From assembly GCF_007830125.1 (NCBI RefSeq), contig NZ_VLLG01000005.1, positions 682,001-746,000 of the forward strand: DNA of 64,000 nucleotides. The letters run 5' to 3'. Origin of the DNA: Chitinophaga japonensis (GTDB lineage Bacteria; Bacteroidota; Bacteroidia; Chitinophagales; Chitinophagaceae). The translations under genes were made by a program, and so were the position numbers. This document shows, piece by piece, positions 25,159-35,100 of the stretch (position 1 is the first letter of the stretch; the number at the start of each line of letters is the position of its first letter). The notes under the pieces were generated by a model. The model searched no databases. It was not told the DNA's origin and saw only the letters and a list, made by a program, of their open reading frames with translations.

Positions 25159-26927
25159 TGCTCCAGTACTTTAAACTCGGTCCTCCTGTTCTGCTGCCTT
25201 CCTTCCGGGTTGTCTGTTCCATCCGGGTGCTCGTTGGGCGCAATGGGCCGGGTAGCACCATAACCTTTGTATTCCAGGCGGCTTTCTTCCACGCCTTTGC
25301 TCAGCAGGTATTTCACACAGTTCTTTGCGCGCTCTTCTGAAAGGCGCTGGTTAAAGGCATCCGTGCCCTTGCTGTCCGTGTGCGCACTGATCTCGATCCG
25401 CATGCCGGGATGCTCTTTCAGCATATCCACCAGCACGTCGAGGGCGGGATAGGATTCCGGTTTGAGGGTAGCCACGTTGAAATCGTAATACACATTTTCC
25501 AGCACGGTAGGCGTTTCCACCGGCGGTTCTTCCTTCACTACCGGCGGCTCTTCTACCTTCACTACTTCCGGCACAGGCACGGTTTTGGTGAGCGAGAACA
25601 GCTCCAGGCAGCAAACGGCAGAACGGTCGGAAGCCAGCCACACGTCCTGCAGGATGTTGTCTGCCGTGCCCTTGCTGGTGAAATAGATATCGTCCTTTAC
25701 GGAATTCACGGGGTAGCCGAAGTTCACCGGCATTTCCCAGTTGTCGATATTCCCTTTGCTGTAGAAGAAATCGTAACCGCCCATACCGGTACCGCCATCA
25801 CTGGAAAACACCAGCATGCCGGCAGCGGCGTTGAAATAGGGCGCCTGTTCATTGGAGGTGGTATTCACCGTGCTGCCCAAGTTCCTGCTGCTTTGAGGAA
25901 TACCGTTGGCATCCAGCTCGGCATACCAGAGGTCAAAACCGCCATAGCCGCCTTTCCTGTCGCTGGCATACAGCAGGTGCCTGCCGTCCGGCATCACAAA
26001 GGGCTGCTGCGCGCTGTAACCGGGCGCGTTTACCTGCCCGTCCAGCAGCTCCGGCTCGCTCCAGGCTTCCCCGATCTTTTTGCTGCGGTAAATGGCGGAC
26101 ACTTTTTTGCCGTCCGCTATTTTCCAGCGGGTCAGGAACATCATGTTGCCATCCGGCGTTACGCTGATCACGCCCTGGTGCTCCTCTTTAGGTTGGGGCA
26201 GCTTTACACGGCGCACAGTGGCTGCGCCGCCATTGCCAACAGCCGCCTGGTACACCCGGTTCAGGTGTATATGGTGCTTGCTGGATGCACTGTCCGGGCG
26301 GGTGGAGGTAAACAGCAGGGTACCGTCATTCATCCATACGGGCGCATAGCTGGCGCCGGTGGCGTTCAGGCCGGTAGCCGCCTTGTGCAGGGTATACAGG
26401 TGCAGGTCCTTTTTATTCAGTTGTTCCTGGATAAAGCGCAGGTTGCGCACTTCCCGCTGAGCCGCTGCGCGCCACTCGTCTTCTGTTTCGTGTATGCCCA
26501 GGAAATAGCTGAAGGCCTTTTCGGCGGCTTCATACTTTTCCAGCGCCCGCAGGGCCGTGGCATAATGGAAAGGCGCCAGCGGGAACTGTGTTTTATCAAA
26601 TTCCAGCGCTTCTTCATAATAAGGCGCGGCCTTTTCATAGTTATGCAGCAGGCGGTAACTTTCCGCCAACTGGTAAATGGCCTGCTGCTCGCTGCTGACC
26701 ACCGTTACCGGTTTCTTTGACAGCGACTGTGCCGTGTACGGGTTGTAGGAAGCAGGCCGGATCACCGTTTTACGGGAGGCCAGGTATTTCTCGTAATATT
26801 CAGCGGCAGAATTATAATCGGCCTTCCTGTAATATTGGTCCGCCGCCCGGAGGTAATTATAGGTAAACTGCGCCTGGGCTTTTACCACCATCAGTGCTAC
26901 CGCCGCGATAAGTAATATTCTTTTCAT
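25155..26927 (-). CDS. OmpA-family protein with TPR and beta-propeller (PorE-like layout)
   Basis: A 590-residue periplasmic or outer-membrane protein. After a signal peptide (KAQAQF) come TPR-type helices (about 25-165, SAAEYYEKYLASRK, YEKAAPYYEEALEFDK), a PD40/WD40-like propeller (about 185-450, with repeated SxDG- and FTSxR-type blades such as LLYASDRKGGYGGFDLWYAEL), a Pro/Val/Glu-rich linker, and a C-terminal OmpA domain (about 475-588, ISAHTDSKGTDAFNQRLSEERAKNCVKYL) that binds peptidoglycan. The order TPR-propeller-OmpA is that of PorE, which anchors the type IX machinery. It lies between two PorP/SprF genes, supporting that role. Many such proteins serve adhesin-specific complexes rather than the core machine. 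Confidence 0.9.
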   Translation of the reverse strand: MKRILLIAAVALMVVKAQAQFTYNYLRAADQYYRKADYNSAAEYYEKYLASRKTVIRPASYNPYTAQSLSKKPVTVVSSEQQAIYQLAESYRLLHNYEKAAPYYEEALEFDKTQFPLAPFHYATALRALEKYEAAEKAFSYFLGIHETEDEWRAAAQREVRNLRFIQEQLNKKDLHLYTLHKAATGLNATGASYAPVWMNDGTLLFTSTRPDSASSKHHIHLNRVYQAAVGNGGAATVRRVKLPQPKEEHQGVISVTPDGNMMFLTRWKIADGKKVSAIYRSKKIGEAWSEPELLDGQVNAPGYSAQQPFVMPDGRHLLYASDRKGGYGGFDLWYAELDANGIPQSSRNLGSTVNTTSNEQAPYFNAAAGMLVFSSDGGTGMGGYDFFYSKGNIDNWEMPVNFGYPVNSVKDDIYFTSKGTADNILQDVWLASDRSAVCCLELFSLTKTVPVPEVVKVEEPPVVKEEPPVETPTVLENVYYDFNVATLKPESYPALDVLVDMLKEHPGMRIEISAHTDSKGTDAFNQRLSEERAKNCVKYLLSKGVEESRLEYKGYGATRPIAPNEHPDGTDNPEGRQQNRRTEFKVLEQ

Positions 26928-26959
26928 CTTTTAACTCAGCTTGGGTTTTAGATAAATGG

Positions 26960-27967
26960 TTATAATCTCGGACAAACAAATTCCACTTCCGGCGTTTTGG
27001 TTTTCTTCCTGCCAATGAAAGTGAGCGATACTTCAAAGCTGTTGGACCCTCTTACCATTTTACCGAGGTCTGATGTATTGATGTCATAGCTGGCGCCCAG
27101 CATCATGGTCTTGTAAATGAAGCCGGCGTAAGCAGAAAACGCATCGTCCAGGCGGTAGTTGGCGCCCAGCAGGAAATCCGTGTTCATGGCGGCGTTCATC
27201 TGCGCATAAGCGCCTATCATTTTCTCGGAAGCGGATCCCTGCCGCATGTACATGACATTGGGCGTAAGGCTCAGCACATCGGACAAGGCCAGGCGTACAC
27301 CGGCATGACCGATGTAGCGCAGCGGGAAGCGGGCGTCGCCCTTGCCGCTGAACTGGTCTTTGGGCCTGCTGAGATGAGCTACAGAAAAGCCGCCGAAGAG
27401 ATTATATTTTTTGCCGGGAGCTGCATCGTAATACAGTACGCCGGCGCCGGCGTCGAATGACATGGCGGAGGTGCGGGTAAGCACATCTGCCGTGGTGTTG
27501 CCGGGGTTATAACCGGTGATGGGATTCCACTGGTCGCCAAAAGTGAGCTTGGTAGGATCAAACTTCCGCTGGATCAGGCCCAGTTGCATACCGAAAGCCA
27601 ACTGGTGCGTTTGCTGCGCACCGAACTTCACACCGGTATAGGCAAAATTGGCATAGGCCGTAGTATAATGGTAGCCGCCGTCGCCCGCGGTCTGGTTCAG
27701 CACACTGGCGCCGAAGTTGAAATTCCTGTCCGTCCTGATATCCGCCGATGCGCCGAAGGTGGAGAAAGGACTGCTGACATTGCCCCACTGGGTGCGGTAG
27801 ATGGCGGACAAACGGTAGTCGCCGTCAAACGCGCCGGTTAAGGCGGGGTTCAGCCACGCGGGGTACACGTAGTATTGGGAGAAATGCGGATCTATCTGCG
27901 CCCTCGACTCAAAGGCGGCCAGCGTAGCGACGATCAGCATGCACAATGTTATGATGGTAGTCTTCAT
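26960..27967 (-). CDS. PorP/SprF-family outer-membrane protein (second copy)
   Basis: A 335-residue member of the PorP/SprF family with signal peptide ending FESRAQ and the family start DPHFSQYYVYPAWLNPALTGAFDGDYRLSAIYRTQW. It begins 19 bp after the PKD-rich secreted protein and is followed 32 bp later by the OmpA-family gene. In Flavobacterium an SprF-type protein is needed for surface delivery of the large adhesin encoded beside it, so this one probably serves one or both secreted giants upstream. Its sequence differs clearly from the copy at 24017. Confidence 0.93.
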   Translation of the reverse strand: MKTTIITLCMLIVATLAAFESRAQIDPHFSQYYVYPAWLNPALTGAFDGDYRLSAIYRTQWGNVSSPFSTFGASADIRTDRNFNFGASVLNQTAGDGGYHYTTAYANFAYTGVKFGAQQTHQLAFGMQLGLIQRKFDPTKLTFGDQWNPITGYNPGNTTADVLTRTSAMSFDAGAGVLYYDAAPGKKYNLFGGFSVAHLSRPKDQFSGKGDARFPLRYIGHAGVRLALSDVLSLTPNVMYMRQGSASEKMIGAYAQMNAAMNTDFLLGANYRLDDAFSAYAGFIYKTMMLGASYDINTSDLGKMVRGSNSFEVSLTFIGRKKTKTPEVEFVCPRL

Positions 27968-27986
27968 TTGAAAAACAGTTTTATCG

Positions 27987-30900
27987 TTATCTTAATATGG
28001 TTACATATCCCGTGAGCGGAGGAAATCCGTTCTGCAGCTTGATTACATAGTAGTAGGTAGCCAGCGGCAACTGCTGCCCGTTCCAGGAGCCATCCCAGGA
28101 AACGCCATACCCCATGGAGGAGTAAATGCGCTGCCCATAGCGGTTATATACATCTACTGTAGCGCCGGGATAATCCGCCAGGTTGGGGATCATCCACCTG
28201 TCATTGATGCCATCGCCGTTGGGAGAGAATGCATTGGGCACCTTTACAGGCCGCAGCACCTTCACGGTCAGCTCATCTGTAGCAGAACAGTTCCCCTGCC
28301 CGGTGGCTGTGAGGGTGTAAGTCTCATTCCGGTAGGCCAGCAGCGAAGGCCGCAGCATCGTTGGGTCGGCAAAGTCGCCTGCCGGAGTCCAGTGGAACAG
28401 CAGCTCGGTGGAGTCGTTGGCGGTCGGATCAAACTGCACCAGCGTTCCCTCCGGTACTATAAAGGAGGGGCCTGCATCAATGATGGGCTGCAGGTATACG
28501 ATCACTGTTTCCCCGAAAGGATCGGAGGTACAACCTACCGCATTGGTGACCGTGAGCATTACATCGTAGTTGCCGGGCGCATCATAGCGTTTTACCGGGT
28601 TGCGGGTACCGGCGCTGCTGCCATCGCCAAAGTCCCAGGTCCATTCCGTGATGCTGCTGTTGGGCGCTGTGCTTTGGTCGGTGAAGACATTGTCCGTACC
28701 CTGGCACAGCGTATCCGGTTCTACCAGGAAGCTGGCAATGGGTTTATCATAAAAAGCGCTCAGTACTTTGGAAGTATCGTGCGTGCAGCCATACGCGGAA
28801 GTAGCCGTTAGCTGTACGGTGTATGCGCTGGAAGCGGCATATATATGCGAAGGACTGGCGAGTGTAGACCCGGCGCTGCCATCGCCAAAGCTCCAGTTCC
28901 AGCTCAGCGCGGAATTATCCGCCACGGTGGACTGGTTGGTAAAGTCTGCGCTGCCCTGCGGCATACAGATGGAGGCAGGCATGCTGAAATCAGCTACCGG
29001 CAATGGATGCACCGTTACTGCATGCGTTACCGTATCGCTAACGCAACTGCGGTCGCTGACAGCTACCAGCTTCAGGTCGTAGGTATTATGCGCGGTGTAG
29101 GACCTGGTGAACGTATTGCCATTGGTATTGTTGGCGGTAGTGCCATCACCGAAGCTCCATTTCCAGGCGGTAATGCTGCCGGAAGCTACCTGCGACTGGT
29201 CTGTAATGGTCACCAGCTCACCCAGGCACACATCTGCAGTGGCCGTGAAGGCCGCCGCCGGCTTGGGATATACCGTAATGGTGCTGGCTACAGAGTCCAC
29301 GCATCCGCTGGTGGAGGTAAACACATACCGGATGGTGTGCGTACCCGGCCCTGCCTGCGCAGGGTTGAAATTGCCCATGGCATTGGTGCCGGGGCCTTTG
29401 TAGATACCCGTACCGCCTACGCCATTGGTGACGCTTGCCCTGGCAACAGACACTCCTCCTTTTACATTCTCACAAACAGCGGTCAGCGCAGGATAGGCCA
29501 GTTGCGGTTTCAGGTTAAAGGTGGCGGCTATCGTGGTATCCTTCGTACAGCCATTCCCGGTGGTAACGCTGTATTGTATATTATAAGTACCGAATTGTGT
29601 GTAAGCATGCGTGGGGTCCGCCAGGTCGGAGGTATTGGGATTGGCCGGCGTGGCATTGGCGTCGCCAAAGTTCCAGGCATAGTCCGTGATCGCCTGCCCG
29701 TCCGGCACCGTGGTGGTGCTGTTAAACTGTACCAGGCCGTTCACCTCCAGGCAGTTTTCCGGGTAGGTGAAACCCAATTGCGGTTTGGCGTACACGGTAA
29801 GGGTCTGCGCAGCGGTATCGCTCACACAAAGGTCGCTCACCTTCACTACATGCTTAATGGTGTATGTGTTGTAGCCGGCATAATACGCGGTCTGCTGGGC
29901 GGCGGTGGTGGCGTCTGCCGTGGTATCGTTGCCAAAGTCCCAGTACCAGCTCTCAATGGGCGCCGATCCACCGTAGGTGGAATTATCCGTGATATCAATG
30001 CTACCACCTTCACAGACCGATGCGGCGGCCATTGTGAAATCCGCCACCGGTTTGTCGTGAATTGTGATGGGCAGGATAGTGTCGCCCACGCAGCCTTCTT
30101 CGGAGATGCCCACCAGCTCCACGTTGTGGGTGCCCACCGGGAACACGCGCTGCACATGCTGCCCGCTGTCCGCTACCGGTCCGGGGAACTCCCACCTCCA
30201 GCGGTCAATATTGTAACCGTTGTCGCTGCTGGTATCGCCGGCAAAGTATACGGTATCCAGGACACAGCCGGTATGCTCCCAACTGAAAACAGGCTGGGGC
30301 TTGCCCTTCACGATCACGCTGAACTTCACCTCTTCCGTATTATTACAGTTCTCTATGCTGGGATGCGTGGAGAGTATGGGTACCTCAAAGGTGTCTACCG
30401 TATTGAAGATATAGGTTTGCGGCAGGGTGTACTTATAATATGGTACGCCGTCCACCATTACCGTACCGGTGCTTACCGGTGCATTATCCGTGATGTCTGC
30501 GTTAGGGGTAATGGCCCCGCCCAGGTCACTCAACCTCCATACCATCCGGGTGGGCTGGTAGGCAATAAGCACGGACAGCTCTACCGGGGTGTTGGTACAG
30601 GTAAATTCATTGGTGGCAGCACTGGTATCCAGCTCATTGTGTATGTTGCCAATTACGTTCAGGTTATTGATAAGCGTACCGGCGTTGTAGCCATAGCTTT
30701 CCACGCTGCCCAGGCCGTAGGTAACGGCGGTAAACGCAGAGTCGCTCTGCACGAGGCATTGCGCCTGAGCAGCGGTCCACCGCTTCACTACCACCGTATA
30801 GCCCGGCTTGTTAGGGTGCGTATAGGAATGTGTATAGTTATTTAGCAGTCCGTCTATCGTAAGGGAGGTCACCCCGCTGTCGGGAATGATCAGCGTAAGG

Positions 30901-32093
30901 TAGTTCACGTCAATATTCTCCCGGGTATTGCGGTAAAACCCGATCTGCTTAATGGCCTGCGCCAGTGGGCTGATGTATACCATTTCCGGGTCTCCCAGCC
31001 CGCTGGTATTGGGGCAGCCACCGGTGGAGGACTGGAACTGCGCCACCAGTATGGGTTTGTCAGCTTCAATAAAATCAGCCGTATTACTTTCAAACTGGTA
31101 ATAGGTATTACCGATCAGTCCCGTCAATGTAGTACCGTTCCTTTTCACTACCGTGGCCGGGTCTTTTACCAGCACCTTGTAAATATTGGTATGAAAGCTG
31201 GAGGCGCTGTTACTGGTAGAGGTAGGCGCCGTTAAATACTGCTTGCCCCATGCCTGCGAAGGGAATATCTGCTGCATGTTATTATCTCCTCCGCCGGGAG
31301 AACCATTGGCGCAGGAAATATAGGTACGGCTGCTGCCGGAAAATACGGCTACCGGCGCACAACTACCCGCGGCATTGCCCAGCACCTTTACTCTGGTGCC
31401 GGTAAGCTCATGCCCCATGCCACCGCCAATGGAGGCGCCAATGAGCTGGTACACCTGTCCTTTCATCAGCGTTTCTGTAAACGGCACTCCCGGCGCCCGG
31501 CCATTGCGGCTGGGCACGGAGGGAGTGACCTCTATCACCGTATTATCTTCATTGGCTACTACGTACATCCAGGAAAAGCAGTTATCCTGGTAATCCTGCT
31601 CGCTGTTCAGGGATATATAGGAATATCCCCAGGTTTCCACGGGCATCAGCATGGTAGCGCCGGAAGAGGCGCTGCCAAAGATGTGCGCGTAGGCCACGAT
31701 CGGCACATCGCTCACGATCTGTATCGCCTTGTTGGTGAACACGCCCTCGCCGCCGGTTCCCCCAAAGCTGGGCGGCACGGAATACAGGCGGGCATCGTAA
31801 AAGCCCGCTTTAGGTATGTATTCCGTAGCGATCACCGTGTTGGCAGGAATGCTGTAGTTCCGTACCCAGGCGGTGCCCCAGATGCGCACGGTCACATTGG
31901 CCGGTTGCTCGGCGCTCAGGTAGAGCACCATTTCCTGGCTGTTGGACATGCCCGGCTCCATGAACTGGTGGTGCCCGTAGGCCACCCAGAATTCCTTTCC
32001 CTTGTTGGAAAGGTTCTGGGCGTAGGATAGCATGCTTTGCAGCAACAGTCCTGTCACCAGCATGAAGGCATGATATTTTCTGCGTTTTAGCAT
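27987..32093 (-). CDS. Secreted PKD-repeat protein with IgGFc-like N-domain and type IX C-terminal domain
   Basis: A 1368-residue surface protein. Signal peptide at 1-25; IgGFc-binding-like domain at about 28-480 (GKEFWVAYGHHQ, VAYAHIFGSASSGATMLMPV); a series of about six PKD domains and one Ig-like unit from about 594 to 1280, recognisable by WxFGDG-type turns (WRWEFPG, WYWDFGNDT, WNWSFGDGSAG, WTWDFGDGSSAG); and a gliding-motility/type IX type-B C-terminal domain at about 1284-1368 opening VPNAFSPNGDGINDRW. The last directs export by the type IX system. The N-domain is a close paralogue of a domain in the neighbouring giant protein. A role in adhesion or carbohydrate contact is likely but unproven. 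Confidence 0.93.
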   Translation of the reverse strand: MLKRRKYHAFMLVTGLLLQSMLSYAQNLSNKGKEFWVAYGHHQFMEPGMSNSQEMVLYLSAEQPANVTVRIWGTAWVRNYSIPANTVIATEYIPKAGFYDARLYSVPPSFGGTGGEGVFTNKAIQIVSDVPIVAYAHIFGSASSGATMLMPVETWGYSYISLNSEQDYQDNCFSWMYVVANEDNTVIEVTPSVPSRNGRAPGVPFTETLMKGQVYQLIGASIGGGMGHELTGTRVKVLGNAAGSCAPVAVFSGSSRTYISCANGSPGGGDNNMQQIFPSQAWGKQYLTAPTSTSNSASSFHTNIYKVLVKDPATVVKRNGTTLTGLIGNTYYQFESNTADFIEADKPILVAQFQSSTGGCPNTSGLGDPEMVYISPLAQAIKQIGFYRNTRENIDVNYLTLIIPDSGVTSLTIDGLLNNYTHSYTHPNKPGYTVVVKRWTAAQAQCLVQSDSAFTAVTYGLGSVESYGYNAGTLINNLNVIGNIHNELDTSAATNEFTCTNTPVELSVLIAYQPTRMVWRLSDLGGAITPNADITDNAPVSTGTVMVDGVPYYKYTLPQTYIFNTVDTFEVPILSTHPSIENCNNTEEVKFSVIVKGKPQPVFSWEHTGCVLDTVYFAGDTSSDNGYNIDRWRWEFPGPVADSGQHVQRVFPVGTHNVELVGISEEGCVGDTILPITIHDKPVADFTMAAASVCEGGSIDITDNSTYGGSAPIESWYWDFGNDTTADATTAAQQTAYYAGYNTYTIKHVVKVSDLCVSDTAAQTLTVYAKPQLGFTYPENCLEVNGLVQFNSTTTVPDGQAITDYAWNFGDANATPANPNTSDLADPTHAYTQFGTYNIQYSVTTGNGCTKDTTIAATFNLKPQLAYPALTAVCENVKGGVSVARASVTNGVGGTGIYKGPGTNAMGNFNPAQAGPGTHTIRYVFTSTSGCVDSVASTITVYPKPAAAFTATADVCLGELVTITDQSQVASGSITAWKWSFGDGTTANNTNGNTFTRSYTAHNTYDLKLVAVSDRSCVSDTVTHAVTVHPLPVADFSMPASICMPQGSADFTNQSTVADNSALSWNWSFGDGSAGSTLASPSHIYAASSAYTVQLTATSAYGCTHDTSKVLSAFYDKPIASFLVEPDTLCQGTDNVFTDQSTAPNSSITEWTWDFGDGSSAGTRNPVKRYDAPGNYDVMLTVTNAVGCTSDPFGETVIVYLQPIIDAGPSFIVPEGTLVQFDPTANDSTELLFHWTPAGDFADPTMLRPSLLAYRNETYTLTATGQGNCSATDELTVKVLRPVKVPNAFSPNGDGINDRWMIPNLADYPGATVDVYNRYGQRIYSSMGYGVSWDGSWNGQQLPLATYYYVIKLQNGFPPLTGYVTILR

Positions 32094-32109
32094 CTTCGTA
32101 GGTTTTACG

Positions 32110-35100
32110 TTACCGGATCAGGTTGACAGCGCCTTTCTTTTCCACTACCGTTCCATCCGCCAGTTGCAGCCTGCACACATAGATGTACACGCCGGAAGGC
32201 TGCGCCTTGCCTTTGTACATGCCGTCCCATCCTCTTGACTGCGTATTGGTCTCAAACACTTTCTCTCCCCACTGGTTGAATATCATGAAGTGGATATCCC
32301 GAATAATATAACCGTATACTCTCAGCTCGTCATTCAGGCCGTCGCCGTTGGGCGAGAAGGCATTGGGGATGAACACGCCGTCCGGCAATGTTTTGCCCGT
32401 TACGGGGTCGGATACCCGGTCCTCACATCCTTTTGCTTTTACGATCAATGTTACTTCCTGTACGGGCTGCAGGCCGGTCACCGTATGGGTAAGGCCCGTT
32501 TCGCCGGAGGAAGGTGCGGACCAGTTAACGCCGTCGTCGGTAGACACTTCGTAGCCGGTAGCATTCGGCACGGCGGCCCATTTGAACCGGATCAGGTTCA
32601 CGCCTACGGAATCCACTTCCACCACCGGCGTGGTGAGCTGCGGGAATACTGTTACTACTGCCGGGGTGCGCGCTTCACCAACACAACCTGCTTTTACAGC
32701 TTCCACAAAATAGCGGGCGGTAGCCGTGATGCCCGGTATGGTGAGGCTGCTGCCGCTGCCGGCCAGCGTGCCGGAGCTGGCATCCGTGTACCAGTTATAG
32801 GTAACGTCCGGGTCCGGGTTCTGTACTTCAAAGGTGGCGTCGGAACCGGCGCATATGGTCAGGGAGTCATCCACCAGCACTACTTCCGGCGCTGCGTTCA
32901 CCGTTACCGGTATGGTGGTATCGCCGATACAGCCGGCCTCCTCTATAATGCTCAGTTGTACGTCGTGCACACCGGCGGTGCTGAACTTCTTCACCGGGTC
33001 CTGTATTATGGCCGTATCGCCGTCGTTGAAATTCCATTTCCACTGGTCAATGCCGGCGCCGTTAGCGGTGGTAGCCATGCCGTGGAAATGTACGGAGTCG
33101 CCCACGCAGCCGGAGAAGGAGGTGGTAAAGTCCACCACCGGCGCAGGTATCACCGTGATCGGCAGGATGGTTTCCAGGCTGTTCTCGCAGCTTTCAATAT
33201 CCGGGTGCGTCATTACGATCGGCACATAGTAGGTGCCGGGTTCGGAGAACACATAATTGGAATCCACGGTGAACTCGTAGTACCTGCGGCCGTTCACCAT
33301 TACGGAATCCACGGGCACGGGGTCTGTTTGCGTTACATCCGTAGCCGGCGCCAGGTTGCTTACCTGGCTGAACTTCCATGTGAGCGCCGTGGGTTTCACA
33401 GATATCAGCATGGAGAAGCGGAACGGCGTTTTGGCGCAGGTATATTCATTTTCAACCCCGCTTTCATTGTAAACATTGTTGAAAGACGGCAGGGCGTTCA
33501 GGTTCTTCACCAGTGTGCCGGCGTTGTAACCGTAGCTTTCCACGCTGCCCAGCCCGTAGGTGATAGCGGTGAATGCGGAGTCGCTCTGCACCACGCACTG
33601 GGCCTGTTCTGCATCCCAGCGTTTTACCACTACCGTATAACCGGGCAGGTTAGGATGGGCATACACGTAGTCAAATGTATTGACACCGTCTATGGTCAGG
33701 GAGGTCATGCCTGCCGTGGGTATGATCAATGTCAGGTAATTGGTGGCAATTGCCTCCAGGTCATTGCGGTAAAGGCCAACTTTATTAATACCCTGTTCTA
33801 TCGGGCTGATGTAGAACATTTCAGGGTCGCCATAGCCGCTGGTATTGTCACAGCTTCCGGAAGAGGACATGAACTGTGCTACCATCACCGGCGCGTCTGC
33901 CTCCAGGTAGTCCGCCGTGTTACTATAATACTCGTAGTAGCGGTTATTGATCAGGCCTGTGAGCGGTACGCCGTTGCGGGTTACCACGGTAGCAGGATCG
34001 CTCACCAGCACGCGGAAGATATTCGTCATCAGGCTGGACGCATCGTCCTCCAGGGAAGTGGGCGCTGTTAAATACCTCCTGCCCCATGCCTGTGAGGGGA
34101 AGTTCTGTACGATCAGGTTATCGCCGGATGATCCATTGTTGTTGCAGCCGATCCCGGTACGGCTGCTGCCGGAGAATACGGCTACCGGGAAGCACCTGCC
34201 GTCAGCATTCTGCACGGAGCGTATGCGGCTGCCGGTCAGGTCGTATCCCTCAGAGCCGGCTATCATGGCGCCCAGCACCTGGTACACCTCTCCCTTGTTA
34301 AGCGTAACCGTGAACGGCACATTAGCCGGACGGCCGCCCAGAGTGGGTACGGAGGGTGTGATCTCCACCACGGTGTTGTCCTGGTCGGCAATTACAAAGA
34401 ACTCGGAATAGGAGTTGGAGCTGGAATAATACTGTTTGGATGTCAGCACATAATATTCATACCCATAGGTACCTACCGGCAACAGCATGGTAGCACCGGA
34501 AGACGCGCTGCCGAAAATATGGGCATACGCCACGATCGGCTCATCGCTCTCGATGCTGATGCCCTTGTCGGAAAGGCCTTCAGCCAGCAGGCGGGCGTCG
34601 AACAGGCCGGTTCTGGGTATGGTATCGCTGGTGATCACCGTATTGGCCGGTATCTGGTAATGTTTCACCCAGGAGGTACCGTTGATCCGCACGGTCACGT
34701 TGGCGGGTGTTTCCGCGCTCAGGTACAGCACCATTTCCTGCGGCTGGAAGTTATAATAGAGCTGGTTGAAGCCATAGCCCACCCAGAAGCGGGTGCCCCT
34801 GTTGGAGCTGTCTGCCGGCTGCAGCACCGGCGGCGGCGTAGGCAGGTTGCCTTTCAGGCCGGTGAATTTATCCAGGAACTGCAGGCTGGTGTCTGCAATG
34901 ATGTTGAAGATATCGTCCACCATGCTGCTGTCATTCACCTGCCAGGTGTCTGCGGTATCGGTTCTGCCCAGGCGGATGTCCGTCTGTTTCCTGAAAGTAC
35001 CCTGCCAGGAGTCCACATAGTATTGTTTGATGGAGAAGCTGTAAGGCTGGGCCCCTGCATCCACATCGGTGTAGAAGTACATGAACTCCTTGCTCTGGTC

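Noticed and set aside
28845-30845. 666-codon + strand open frame inside the PKD-protein gene
   Set aside because: Antisense shadow of repetitive PKD coding sequence; no recognisable motif and no start context.
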